From assembly GCA_029938185.1 (NCBI GenBank), contig JAOZVK010000005.1, forward strand, positions 1-36,685: 36,685 nt of DNA. The letters are read 5' to 3'. Position 1 is the stretch's first letter. Each line of letters opens with the position of its first letter. This stretch comes from Bacteroidales bacterium. GTDB taxonomy: Bacteria > Bacteroidota > Bacteroidia > Bacteroidales > JAOZVK01. Below are positions 9,301 to 16,211 of the stretch, piece by piece. The position numbers and the translations under genes were made by a program. The notes beneath the pieces were generated by a model. That model had not been told where the DNA came from. It did not search any database and worked only from the letters and a program-made list of their open reading frames with translations.

Positions 9301-9532
9301 TCTGATCGCCATTATTATCATTTTTGGCTTTTTTCAATATTTCATGTACAATTTTAAGGGCTGACTTTGGTAAACCTTTTTTTTCTAAAGAATCAACTTT
9401 TGCCCATTCTTTTTTATACTTATCCCCTTTGTCATTAGGAAATATAGAATATTTAGTATTATTTGACTTTATGCTAAACAAACACAAAATCATTATTAAC
9501 ATAATGTAAGTACGTTTTATTGATAGTTTCAT
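3356..9532 (-). CDS. Alpha-2-macroglobulin family protein with thioester motif
   Basis: This is a 2058-residue protein with an N-terminal hydrophobic export signal. An all-helical N-terminal third (about 25-400) is followed by a carboxypeptidase-regulatory-like insert (GQPIKGVSVKT). The MG2 strand TDRAIYRPGQTVYFKG starts near residue 615. A charged, low-complexity Lys/Ser/Glu linker (about 1210-1275) sits where a bait region would be. It precedes the A2M domain (PHLETNSEGEIIIKFTVPES, about 1283-1302). The thioester motif Cys-Thr-Glu-Gln is at about 1509-1512, inside PYECTEQTFSRYY, followed by the alpha-helical thioester domain and a receptor-like C-terminal part. Bacterial relatives are thought to trap proteases in the envelope. 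No PBP1C gene, a frequent partner in proteobacteria, is nearby. The exact role is inferred. Confidence 0.88.
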   Translation of the reverse strand: MKLSIKRTYIMLIMILCLFSIKSNNTKYSIFPNDKGDKYKKEWAKVDSLEKKGLPKSALKIVHEILKKAKNDNNGDQIIKALTYRMKFTNMYEEDAFENMIFEFKKEAEESKFPNNAILNSMLAELYWLYYQKKNRYRFMFRTKTINFTLSDIKTWTLNQLIDQSIKHYNKSLEQKTELQKTPMKTYDEIISWGSKAKELRPTLYDFLAHRAIDFFSNTSISLTKPADQFTIKQAFYFDKAENFVVHDISSSDSLSLHYQAIIIIKELLIFRLKDKNDDALIDVDIKRLTFAKRHSVHENKSKLYLEALKRMEIRFKAHSYSSEISYLIANYYYMNSSKYKASDELSKIYKTYKKTALDICNKVINTFPKTNAASRCKTLKYKILSTSLSFHINRNNPANQKFSSKITYKNLEKIYIRVASIDRNKLISLRKKHYGKKLFDKILANSKKIYTENKELPVDKDYNSHSVELLLNKLALGKYVIMISNNEKFAYEKNMVSYAFINITNLSYIRQKLSDGSYNFYILNRTTGQPIKGVSVKTKYSNYNYKLRRYINKNGPSFISDANGFFHLKSNHKSSRSYQIELTKGTDFYESSGKTYVYNYNYKPTNKIRTTLFTDRAIYRPGQTVYFKGIVIKTNGETSNIKSEYTSNIILYDVNHQKVSDLKVTTNKYGTYSGSFEIPRGLLNGRMQLYTNSGSKYFQVEEYKRPKFEVSILPFKGNYLLNDSVKVKGNAISFAGSKLTDAKVKYRVVRKPVWTGWWHYNYGTSSTQVTDGYTNTDDNGEFKITFKAIPDLSKTKSEWLAFSYSIYVDITDINGETHSASKSITVGYKALKISLDLTDKINKADSPFSKENKGITINTKNLNSEFVTAKGDIKIFKLKDLDKALKNKDWQMPDKYLYSKDEWNKEFSGNVYKDENNLRKREKDNQVFSGNFNTAENKKLIIDDISKWKTGNYIVEINSKDFFGNKINYKKFFTVYDEKSKKMPTPIIDWFATINNSGEPGDKVKFLIGSGLSNVKLLYEIEHKGSSIKKEWITINNEQKLIEIPIEEKHRGNFSVYFIFIKNNKTYSFSELVHVPYTNKKLDITFETFRDKLYPGQKEEWKLKIKGHKGEKIAAEMLATLYDASLDQFRKDYWGFNIYKTYYAKLKWGSPTFGNTSSSLLKYKFDKFHNSYSKYYDKLNWFGLRYGFHGLNFSKGEKKGFAITTNGTKKRNGIFKRRTRKSKKVSAEKKLNYSVNKDEEGELNDEVVVSDKTVGGAKPKDNKTGKGKTEKVQVRTNFNETAFFYPHLETNSEGEIIIKFTVPESLTKWNMKGFAHTSDLKFGLTSNSLVTQKDLMVMPNNPRFFREFDKIEFPAKISNISSKNLSGTVSLELIDAITMKPIKNIFAKGERTNKNFSVKSKKNTVVKWNLEIPSGYGAIAYRIIAKADKFSDGEQKALPVLTNRMLVTESLPLPIRSKQTKKYKFTKLVNSGKSKSLKHFKLTLEFTSNPAWYAIQALPYLMEYPYECTEQTFSRYYANSIASHISNSTPKIKRVFDSWKNDPNSKELLSNLEKNQELKAVLLEETPWVLNSQNETERKKRVGLLFDLNRMGNELSRAMRKLQKSQSYNGGWSWFKGMPESRYITQHIVTGMGHLDKLKVRSVREDSKTWQMLKKAVSYLDIRIKEDYDWQKKHYSKKELLENHLSYTAIQYLYGRSYFTDLPIPKRSKEAFEYYKGQSGKYWLSQNKYMQGMIALSLHRYKTEKIPMDIIKSLKEHSTESEEMGLYWKDNLGGYYWHQAPIETQALMIEAFDEVAKDKKSVESLKVWLLKQKQTQDWRTTKATVEAVYALLLRGMDMLASDKLVKIKLGNLNIDPKKMDNVKVEAGTGYFKTSWGAGEIKPEMGNVTVTKEDEGVAWGALYWQYFEDLDKITPHKTPLHLEKKLFIERITKSGKVIEPISKKAKLKVGDKIIVRIVLRVDRRMEYVHMKDMRASGFEPINVISRYKYQDGLGYYESTKDAATNFFMSALPKGTFVFEYPLRVTHNGNFSNGITTIQCMYAPEFTSHSEGIRVDVVK

Positions 9533-9746
9533 AATTTATATAATTTTGTTATAAAATAAACTTCATATTATATATGATATATTTGTATACTATTTTCCAT
9601 AAATATATTAAATTTTTTGTTGTGACTTGATAGTATTTATACAAAATCAATATTTTAGACAAGTTTCATAATATTGTTCCTACTGTAACAAGACGTAAGT
9701 TTCTTTAGTATTATTTAGACAGGATTAACAGGATTTACATGTTTAA

Positions 9747-9788
9747 AATCCTGTCAAATTATTACATTTATAAACTTAAGCAATTTAT
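9747..9788 (+). repeat. 42-bp repeat, copy 1
   Basis: AATCCTGTCAAATTATTACA and the following 22 bases recur almost unchanged at 28739-28780, in the same orientation and 19 kb away. Just upstream, the palindrome-like words GGATTAACAGGATTTAC/AATCCTGTC could fold. It has no coding content. Confidence 0.6.
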
Positions 9789-9835
9789 ATCTTAATACAC
9801 TACTGAACTTTAAGCATATACAAATATTAGTAGTA

Positions 9836-9988
9836 TTAGTGATATTTATTTGTCCGATATTTTTCCAATTCTTTGGGATTTCTACTCGTATGAATTACTC
9901 CCAGTATTACAACAACTCTTTTTGTGACTTTAAAAAGCAACTTCCAACTTTTCATTACAATTGCAAAACGGTAAAGAATACGAATTTT
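9836..9988 (-). pseudogene. ParE/RelE-type toxin remnant
   Basis: A minus-strand frame encodes KIRILYRFAIVMK, KSWKLLFKVTKRVVV and ILGVIHTSRNPKEL before its stop at 9836-9838. The final VIHTSRNPKEL block and the preceding beta-strands are characteristic of the C-terminal half of ParE/RelE plasmid-stabilisation toxins. The N-terminal half and the antitoxin are missing. The reading frame is broken exactly where the GGCTACC element begins (9989). It is almost certainly non-functional. Confidence 0.65.
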
Positions 9989-10136
9989 GGCTACCAGTTT
10001 TAAGTTAGTCGCTTTTTAACCGCAAAGTTACACAACGTTTGACGCAAAGTTTCGCAAAGTTTTGCTAATCTTTACTTTAATTTTATGATTAAAACTACTT
10101 GAAAAACAAGACTGTCCAACTTCTGACGGGTAGCCT
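9989..10136 (+). repeat. GGCTACC element (MITE-like), copy 1
   Basis: A unit of about 148 bp begins GGCTACCAGTTTTAAGTT and ends GACGGGTAGCC, giving short terminal inverted repeats. Inside are repeated CGCAAAG words. A copy in the opposite orientation, clearly homologous along its whole length, lies at 36314-36451. No transposase is present, so it would be a non-autonomous element. Confidence 0.7.
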
Positions 10137-10142
10137 AAAAAT

Positions 10143-10931
10143 CTATTCTTTTTTTATTTCAATATCATTTAATTTCATTAATTTTTTTTGATAGCTACCT
10201 TGTATAATATCTATAATAACAAGAATTACAATTATAAAATAGAATGTAGCTTTACTCATTGGAGTTATTTCTTCTCCAAACAAATGAAGATGAGATATAT
10301 GACCAAATTCGGATAGTAACATTATTCCAACAAGAAAAAGTATAAATAAACCTAATACTTCATATAATTTGTTTTTTTGTAGAAATTTTGCAACTCTACC
10401 TGCTAACCAAATCATTAAAATTCCACCAATAATAACTGCCAAAGCCATCACCCAAAAAACATCTGTAAGTGCCATTGCGCTTAATATTGAGTCGAATGAA
10501 AATACTAAGTTCATTATAACTATCATTGTAACAATTTTTGTTATAGAACGTTGCTTTGGTTTTACATTAAACTCTTGTGCATCAAACGAAATTATATGCC
10601 ATATTTCTTTCATTGCTGTATACACAATAAATACACCTCCTACAAAAATTATAAAACTGTGAATCGTGAACTCACCTGTAATTACTCCTTCAATATCAAT
10701 ATTAAATAAAGGTTTTTGAAAAAATTTTATCAAAGAAACCAATAAAAATAATAGTCCTATACGTAGTATAATTGCCAATCCTATTCCGAGTTTTCTTACA
10801 TATGCTTGCTTTTCTTTTGGTGCACTTTTAGATTCGAGCGATATGTATAGTAGGTTGTCAAAACCTAAAACAGCTTGTAATAAAACAAGCATTCCTAATG
10901 TTATAAAGTTATTTAAAGTTAATGAATCCAT
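10143..10931 (-). CDS. TerC family integral membrane protein
   Basis: A 262-residue protein with about seven hydrophobic spans. The family's membrane-embedded acidic motifs are visible: GFDNLLYISLE near residues 23-33 in the first helix and NLVFSFDSILSAMALTD near the middle. These Asp residues are thought to handle divalent metal. TerC/Alx/YkoY relatives export manganese or load metal onto exported enzymes; some lie in tellurite-resistance clusters. No ter genes are adjacent, so a general metal-homeostasis role is more likely than tellurite resistance. The C-terminal tail is short and basic. The upstream spacer has only a near match to a -7 box (CATATTTG). The GGCTACC element ends 6 bp beyond its stop codon. 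Confidence 0.88.
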   Translation of the reverse strand: MDSLTLNNFITLGMLVLLQAVLGFDNLLYISLESKSAPKEKQAYVRKLGIGLAIILRIGLLFLLVSLIKFFQKPLFNIDIEGVITGEFTIHSFIIFVGGVFIVYTAMKEIWHIISFDAQEFNVKPKQRSITKIVTMIVIMNLVFSFDSILSAMALTDVFWVMALAVIIGGILMIWLAGRVAKFLQKNKLYEVLGLFILFLVGIMLLSEFGHISHLHLFGEEITPMSKATFYFIIVILVIIDIIQGSYQKKLMKLNDIEIKKE

Positions 10932-11115
10932 TTTTTGCTAAGGTTTTAGACTGATTTTACAAATATGTTAAATTTAAGCTGCTAATTTAATAAAATAATT
11001 ACAATTCATAATTATTATTGTTAAAAAAATAGATTATTATCGACTTTTTGTAATCAACTAACTATGCTTTCTAAATTAGTTGTATTTAAGTACTGGGTAA
11101 TAATTCAAATTAGTT

Positions 11116-11123
11116 TACCTTTG
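11116..11123 (+). promoter_or_regulatory. Putative -7 box of the lipoprotein gene
   Basis: TACCTTTG matches TAnnTTTG exactly and lies 62 nt before the ATG at 11186. No convincing -33 TTG sits at the expected distance, so confidence is moderate. Confidence 0.4.
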
Positions 11124-11185
11124 TATTTTATTCTTAAAAAAACAAACACTGTTTGTTTAATTATTAATCTTATGTATTTAACAAA

Positions 11186-11917
11186 ATGAAAAAATTAAAT
11201 TACTTATTAATTATTGGATTATTTTTAGTTTTTGCATGTAACAGTAGTACTGAGTCAAATGGCGATGATACTAACGATATGGACATAAAAGATACTAAAA
11301 AAACTGAAAACTTAGAAAACATAGAAAAACTCGAAAAGCTCGAAGCCGAAAGTAACAATGATACTAAAAAAGGCAAATATAAGGTCGAATCATGTATTAT
11401 TGATTATGAAATGAATATGGGAGCAATGAAAACAAACACAGTTTTAAGTTTCAAAGACTATGGTTTAACAGAACGTACTGAAACTTCGGTTGATATAATG
11501 GGTAAAAAATCAACAACAAGAATGGTAAAAAAAGATGACTTTACTTATTCATTTCAAGTAGGTACGAAAAATGGAACAAAAATGTCGTCTAAAAATAGTA
11601 ACACTAATTTCATTCCTCTTGATTACGAGAGTCTTCCAGCTGAGAAAAAAGCTCTGATGAAAGAGTTAGGAAATGAAGATATTGCAGGAAAATCTTGTAA
11701 AATCATACAATTTAATGACAAAGGAACAGATGGAAAAATTTGGATTTGGAATAATATTGTTCTTAAATATGAAATTAAAACAAACGGACAAACTATTTCT
11801 GTAATAGCTGTAAAAGTACAAGACAGTCCTTCGTTTGCTGATGATTTTTTTGAAATTCCTTCTGATATTGAATTTAAAGAAGTTGATTTAACCAAAATGC
11901 TTGATATGAATAAATAA
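11186..11917 (+). CDS. Lipoprotein, DUF4412-like
   Basis: A 243-residue protein with a lipobox: the hydrophobic signal ends LVFAC, and Cys18 would be the lipidated residue. Next comes a charged Asn/Asp/Lys/Glu linker with a coiled-coil-like LENIEKLEKLEAE segment. A globular part from about residue 63 begins GKYKVESCIIDYEMNMG, has AGKSCKII in its later half and ends in FADDFFEIPSDIEF. This pattern of paired beta-strands, conserved Cys and an FxIPxxxxF end resembles DUF4412-type lipoproteins and, more distantly, LolA/LolB-like folds. The function is unknown. It would be anchored to the outer or inner membrane on the periplasmic side. It is convergent with the BNR gene. Confidence 0.7.
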   Translation: MKKLNYLLIIGLFLVFACNSSTESNGDDTNDMDIKDTKKTENLENIEKLEKLEAESNNDTKKGKYKVESCIIDYEMNMGAMKTNTVLSFKDYGLTERTETSVDIMGKKSTTRMVKKDDFTYSFQVGTKNGTKMSSKNSNTNFIPLDYESLPAEKKALMKELGNEDIAGKSCKIIQFNDKGTDGKIWIWNNIVLKYEIKTNGQTISVIAVKVQDSPSFADDFFEIPSDIEFKEVDLTKMLDMNK

Positions 11918-11930
11918 ATTTGTGCTTATA

Positions 11931-11996
11931 CTTTAAATGGTACAATTATTAAATGATACAATGGTACAATACTTTGATTAATAATTGATAACAGTT
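11931..11996 (+). repeat. GGTACAAT repeat, copy 2
   Basis: This has the same content as the copy at 2018-2084, inverted relative to it. It lies between two convergent genes, immediately beside the inverted pair of GGTCTTCGACC-family ends. Confidence 0.65.
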
Positions 11997-12011
11997 TAGA
12001 GTATAAATAAG

Positions 12012-12066
12012 TTAAGGTCTTCAACCTATTTAGTGGCTTACGTATTAAATATGTCGAAGACCTTAT
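12012..12066. repeat. Head-to-head pair of GGTCTTCGACC-family ends
   Basis: TTAAGGTCTTCAACCTATTT is followed, after a short centre (GGCTTACG), by AATATGTCGAAGACCTTA. The two ends form an imperfect 55-bp palindrome. It lies 95 bp after the lipoprotein stop and 6 bp before the BNR gene stop, where a bidirectional terminator would be expected. Confidence 0.65.
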
Positions 12067-12072
12067 GTTCTT

Positions 12073-15000
12073 TTATTCTCTATTCCATTTAGGAAGTCTA
12101 CCATGAGTCCATGGAGCTTTTATAGCTTCCATTTCGGTTTCAAGTTTTTCAATTCTTTTTATTAAATTTTTAAGTTTCTTGTATTCAGGCTCAAATAATT
12201 CGGCAGCTATTTCATATTGCTTTTTCATTGTTTGTGTAGGTTCTGAGTTCGACCTGTATAAACCATAAAATGCTGTAAATACTCTGCTTCTTATTGAAGG
12301 AGCTTGATTTCCATTCCTTTTACTAATACTCCTATCACCAGTCAAAGCACGTGAAATTTCTTTTAGTTCAATTTCAATTTTTCTTGCACGTTCTAGCATA
12401 TCCTTACTTGCTTTAGATGTATAGTAAAGAGCAGTTCTGATTGCTTTTATTTTTTTAACCATCTCTTTATTAACATTTACAGCTCCAAAAACTGTCCTTG
12501 CAAGTTCTGATGTTTTTTTCTGAAATGCCAAAACTTCTTTTCTGTTTTTGGCAGGAAGTGTAGAATTATTTAATGATTTAACATTAAATGATTCTGCCCC
12601 ATATAGCTTAGTTTCAACCCCATCAACAACTTTTGACATTGTAATATTATATTTTCCTGGAATTATCGGTATACCAAAACCTTTATTTGAAAATGGATTT
12701 GCTCCTTTTCTAACTGGTTGAGTCGAAGCATAGTTAAAATCCCAAACTATTCTTTTCAGCCCTTTTGATGCAGGAGCATGTAATTTTCTAACAATATTTC
12801 CATCTGCATCTTTTATTGTAAATAGTATGAATGGTTTTTCTTGTTCGTCTTCAATTCTTAACTCTTCAAATGTTGGATACTTAAATGCTGACTTGTTCTT
12901 TAATGCCTTTTTTTCAATCTTTTTACGTATTTGTTTTTTGGTTTTAATTGATTTACCAAAATAATATGTAAAAACAGCACCATATTTTGGATTTTTAGCA
13001 GAATAGTAGTCAGCACCTTGTCCATATCTTGCTCGTTTTTGAACATACATTAAAGCGTCTTTTATTGGAAAAATAATACTTTCTTTTTTAAGTTCTTTTT
13101 CATTTATAAATCTTAGAGGAGTGTAATCATCAACAATATAAAAACCTCTACCAAATGTAGCAATTACAATATCATTTTCTCTTTTATGCAACTTTATATC
13201 TCTTACAGCTATTGTAGGTAAACCAGATTTAAGTTTTATCCATTTTTTGCCACCATCAATACTAAAATAGAAACCAAACTCAGTACCTGCAAACAATAAA
13301 TCTTTTTTAACATGGTCTTCGGCTATTGCATATACAGTTCCTCTATCAGGTAGGTTGGAACTAATTGAAGTCCAAGATTTACCTTTGTTAGTACTTTTTA
13401 AAATATGAGGTTTTAAATCATTGTTTTTTCTACCATCAAAGGCAGCGTATACTACATTTTCGTCATGCTGTGATGCTAATACTGCACTAACATATGTCAT
13501 ATCTTTAACATCAGGAAATTTGTTGTATTTTTTCCATTTATCTCCTCCATCTTCAGTTACTTGTATTAAACCATCGTCTGTACCAACATATAAAAGATTT
13601 TCGTTTTTTGGCGATTCGCTTAGCGATACAATATTACCAAACAATGATGTTGAAGCATTTTTAGCAACAGCTTCGGGGCTTTGCATAATATCCATTACTT
13701 TAAGATTATTTCTATTAATTTGTCTTGTCAAATCCGGACTTATTACTTCCCAAGAATTACCTCTGTCATTGCTTTTAAAAAGTTTATTTGCAGCAAAATA
13801 TAGCCTTGTGTGAAGATGTGAACTTAGAATCAAAGGAGCATTCCAATTCCAACGATAAGCCTCGCCTTTTGGTGGTGCAGGCATAATACTTGTGTTATCG
13901 CCACTTTTTCTGTCGTATCTTGTCAAATAACCATATTGTGCCTCGGCATATACTATATTTGGGTCTTTTGGGTCGAAAGCTGAAAAAAAACCATCACCAC
14001 CCTGTGTATTAAACCAATCGGCATTTGTAATACCGTCAGCACTTATTGTTCTCGAAGGTCCTCCCATACTATTATTATCCTGAGTACCACCATGAACATA
14101 ATAAAAAGGTTTTGAATTATCAATACTGACTCTGTAATATTGAGTTACTGGTAAGTTTGGTTTATGATGCCAGTTTGCTCCATGGTCATACGATTCATAT
14201 ATTCCTCCGTCTCCACCAATTAGCAAATGATTTGTGTTTTTTGGGTCAATCCATAATGCATGATCGTCTACATGTCTTTGTTTTTGTCCTAAACGTTTCC
14301 ATTTTTTTCCTCCATCAAGAGTATACATAGTATATGTATTCATCGAAAAAACTTTATCAACATCTTTAGGGTCAGCATAAATTCTATTGTAATATTGAGG
14401 GCTATTACTTACATGATTACTCATTTTTTTCCATGTAACCCCTCTGTTTGTACTTCGATAAAAACCTCCCGATTTTCCAGCAGCCTCTATTATTGCAAAT
14501 ACAAAATCGGGGTTTACCGGTGAAATAGTTAAACCAATTCTACCAACATCACCAGATGGCAAGCCCGATTTTAATTTTGTCCATGTTTTACCTGCATCTT
14601 TCGATTTATATATTGCCGATTCGGGTCCTCCATTAATCAATGTAAATACATGTCGTCGTCTTTGGTAACTTGCAGCATATAAGATATCAGGATTTCGTGG
14701 ATCCATAACAATATCAGTAAGTCCAGTGTTTTCACTTATATTTAATATTTTTTTCCATGTTTTTCCATCATCTTCCGATTTATATAAACCTCTATCACCA
14801 CCTTTTCCCCATAGTGGACCTTGTGCAGCTACGTATACATGTGAGTTTCTGGGGTCAATTATTATTCTACCAATATGTTCGGATTTTTTTAGTCCCATAT
14901 TTTTAAATGATTTTCCACCATTTTCCGAACGATACACACCATCGCCATAACCAATTGCTCGTTGACTATTGTATTCGCCAGTACCTACCCAAACAACATT

Positions 15001-15339
15001 TTTATTATTAGGGTCTATTTCCACATCGGCTATTGAGTATGAGCCATAATTATCAAAAATAGCTTTCCATGTTAAACCCGCATTTGATGTTTTCCAAACA
15101 TTTCCGGCTGCAACTGCTACATAATATTCGCTTGGACATTTAGGATTTACTGCAAAATCGGCTATTCTTCCTGATGCATATGCTGGACCAATACTTCTAA
15201 ATTTCAAAGCACTAAATGTGCCTGAAGATAAAGCACCTTTTTTTTTATCTTTCTTATCGTCTTTTTTTTGTGCATTACTTATATTAAAAATAATAAAAAG
15301 AGACAATACTAATGTTAAGTATTTGTAATAATGTTTCAT
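12073..15339 (-). CDS. Secreted BNR/sortilin-like beta-propeller protein
   Basis: This is a 1088-residue protein. Residues 1-23 form a signal peptide ending SNAQ, followed by a Lys/Asp-rich linker. About eleven Asp-box (BNR) motifs of the form S-x-D-x-G-x-x-W can be seen, for example KTSNAGLTW, KSEDDGKTW, KSKDAGKTW, KSNDRGNSW and KSTNKGKSW. They suggest one or two large propellers over the first 740 residues, as in VPS10/sortilin-like and xyloglucanase-like proteins. The last third carries an FVDDYTPLR-like linker region, a beta-sandwich stretch (GKYNITMSKVVDG) and a helical tail. Bacteroidota annotations often say glycosyl hydrolase, but I see no catalytic residues to support that. A role in extracellular binding or degradation is inferred. 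Confidence 0.85.
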   Translation of the reverse strand: MKHYYKYLTLVLSLFIIFNISNAQKKDDKKDKKKGALSSGTFSALKFRSIGPAYASGRIADFAVNPKCPSEYYVAVAAGNVWKTSNAGLTWKAIFDNYGSYSIADVEIDPNNKNVVWVGTGEYNSQRAIGYGDGVYRSENGGKSFKNMGLKKSEHIGRIIIDPRNSHVYVAAQGPLWGKGGDRGLYKSEDDGKTWKKILNISENTGLTDIVMDPRNPDILYAASYQRRRHVFTLINGGPESAIYKSKDAGKTWTKLKSGLPSGDVGRIGLTISPVNPDFVFAIIEAAGKSGGFYRSTNRGVTWKKMSNHVSNSPQYYNRIYADPKDVDKVFSMNTYTMYTLDGGKKWKRLGQKQRHVDDHALWIDPKNTNHLLIGGDGGIYESYDHGANWHHKPNLPVTQYYRVSIDNSKPFYYVHGGTQDNNSMGGPSRTISADGITNADWFNTQGGDGFFSAFDPKDPNIVYAEAQYGYLTRYDRKSGDNTSIMPAPPKGEAYRWNWNAPLILSSHLHTRLYFAANKLFKSNDRGNSWEVISPDLTRQINRNNLKVMDIMQSPEAVAKNASTSLFGNIVSLSESPKNENLLYVGTDDGLIQVTEDGGDKWKKYNKFPDVKDMTYVSAVLASQHDENVVYAAFDGRKNNDLKPHILKSTNKGKSWTSISSNLPDRGTVYAIAEDHVKKDLLFAGTEFGFYFSIDGGKKWIKLKSGLPTIAVRDIKLHKRENDIVIATFGRGFYIVDDYTPLRFINEKELKKESIIFPIKDALMYVQKRARYGQGADYYSAKNPKYGAVFTYYFGKSIKTKKQIRKKIEKKALKNKSAFKYPTFEELRIEDEQEKPFILFTIKDADGNIVRKLHAPASKGLKRIVWDFNYASTQPVRKGANPFSNKGFGIPIIPGKYNITMSKVVDGVETKLYGAESFNVKSLNNSTLPAKNRKEVLAFQKKTSELARTVFGAVNVNKEMVKKIKAIRTALYYTSKASKDMLERARKIEIELKEISRALTGDRSISKRNGNQAPSIRSRVFTAFYGLYRSNSEPTQTMKKQYEIAAELFEPEYKKLKNLIKRIEKLETEMEAIKAPWTHGRLPKWNRE

Positions 15340-15824
15340 TTTAAAAATAGTTTAGTTATTTAATTAAATTTGTTTGATAAGGTCTTTAACAATAAAGTTA
15401 TAATTTTACAAAGTGTCATTTTTATATATCGACCTACTTATTAAGTGTAAACAAATTTATAATTCATAATTTCCTAAAAAGCTTTATGTTAAATATTTGA
15501 TTGTTCTTTATTAGGCAATTCACAATTTAATAATTAGCCAATTTGCACGCAGGTATTTTAAGCTTTAACAATTCAAAAAATGCGATAATATTGGGAATAT
15601 TTGAGTGTTTTTTGAAGCCGTTAATGGTTAAAATAAGTAATTAACAATTAATAATGTATAATTAATAATTTTGCTTACGCTTGATAAACAGCATGATATA
15701 AAAAACAAAAGTGTCGTTTTTATATAGCTATCTACTTAACAAGTGCAAATGGTTAATTATTATTTGTGATTTGCCTTAATCTCTATCAAGCAAATATAGT
15801 ATTATTTGTTTGTAATATCAAATA
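15340..15824. other. Gene-free spacer with two copies of a GTGTCGTTTTTATAT repeat
   Basis: Two direct copies lie at about 15410-15453 and 15710-15752: AAAGTGTC then TTTTTATATA then CTACTTA. Related copies are at 19280-19339 and, inverted, at 28794-28826; a degraded one is near 22253-22274. The second copy is preceded by TTTTGCTTACG and TGATAAACAG, words also found at about 1959-1980. No open frame of interest is present. Confidence 0.5.
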
Positions 15825-16022
15825 TAAGGTCTTCGACCTATTTATAGTTGCTTACGCATTAGTACAAAGAGAATTTAATCAGGAGATTACGAATAAGTAA
15901 ATGTCGGAAAACTTTTGTAAGCACCCATACAAAAGTTTTTTGGTATTCGTATTTATCCAATCAACTGTAATACATTCGTATACAAAAACGTGTAAGCCAC
16001 ATTAAATAGTTCGAAGACCTTA
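15825..16022. repeat. Full GGTCTTCGACC-family element, variant right arm
   Basis: The unit opens TAAGGTCTTCGACCTATTT and closes with the inverted end TTCGAAGACCTTA, 198 bp in all. The left arm matches the standard arm. The right arm belongs to a second subtype containing ATCCAATCAACTGTAATACA, also seen at 36195-36286. The centre contains facing CTTTTGTA and TACAAAAG words. It lies about 190 bp upstream of asnB. A TAAATTTG -7-like box (16105-16112) lies between the element and the gene. Confidence 0.75.
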
Positions 16023-16211
16023 CTTAATAGATATATAAGACGATACATAATTTATAAATTTTATTTTTATATTATTTTTATATTTTTACATAATAAATCG
16101 TAAATAAATTTGTTAGTAAACTATTAATTCATTACTATTGCACTGTATTTAATTACATATTGTAACTATTTACATGGATTTAATATTAATTAGCAACTAA
16201 AATAAATTGTT

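Noticed and set aside
4084-9509. Plus-strand open frames opposite the alpha-2-macroglobulin gene
   Set aside because: They are antisense to a continuous 2058-codon gene with recognisable domains, have low-complexity hydrophobic translations and lack family motifs.
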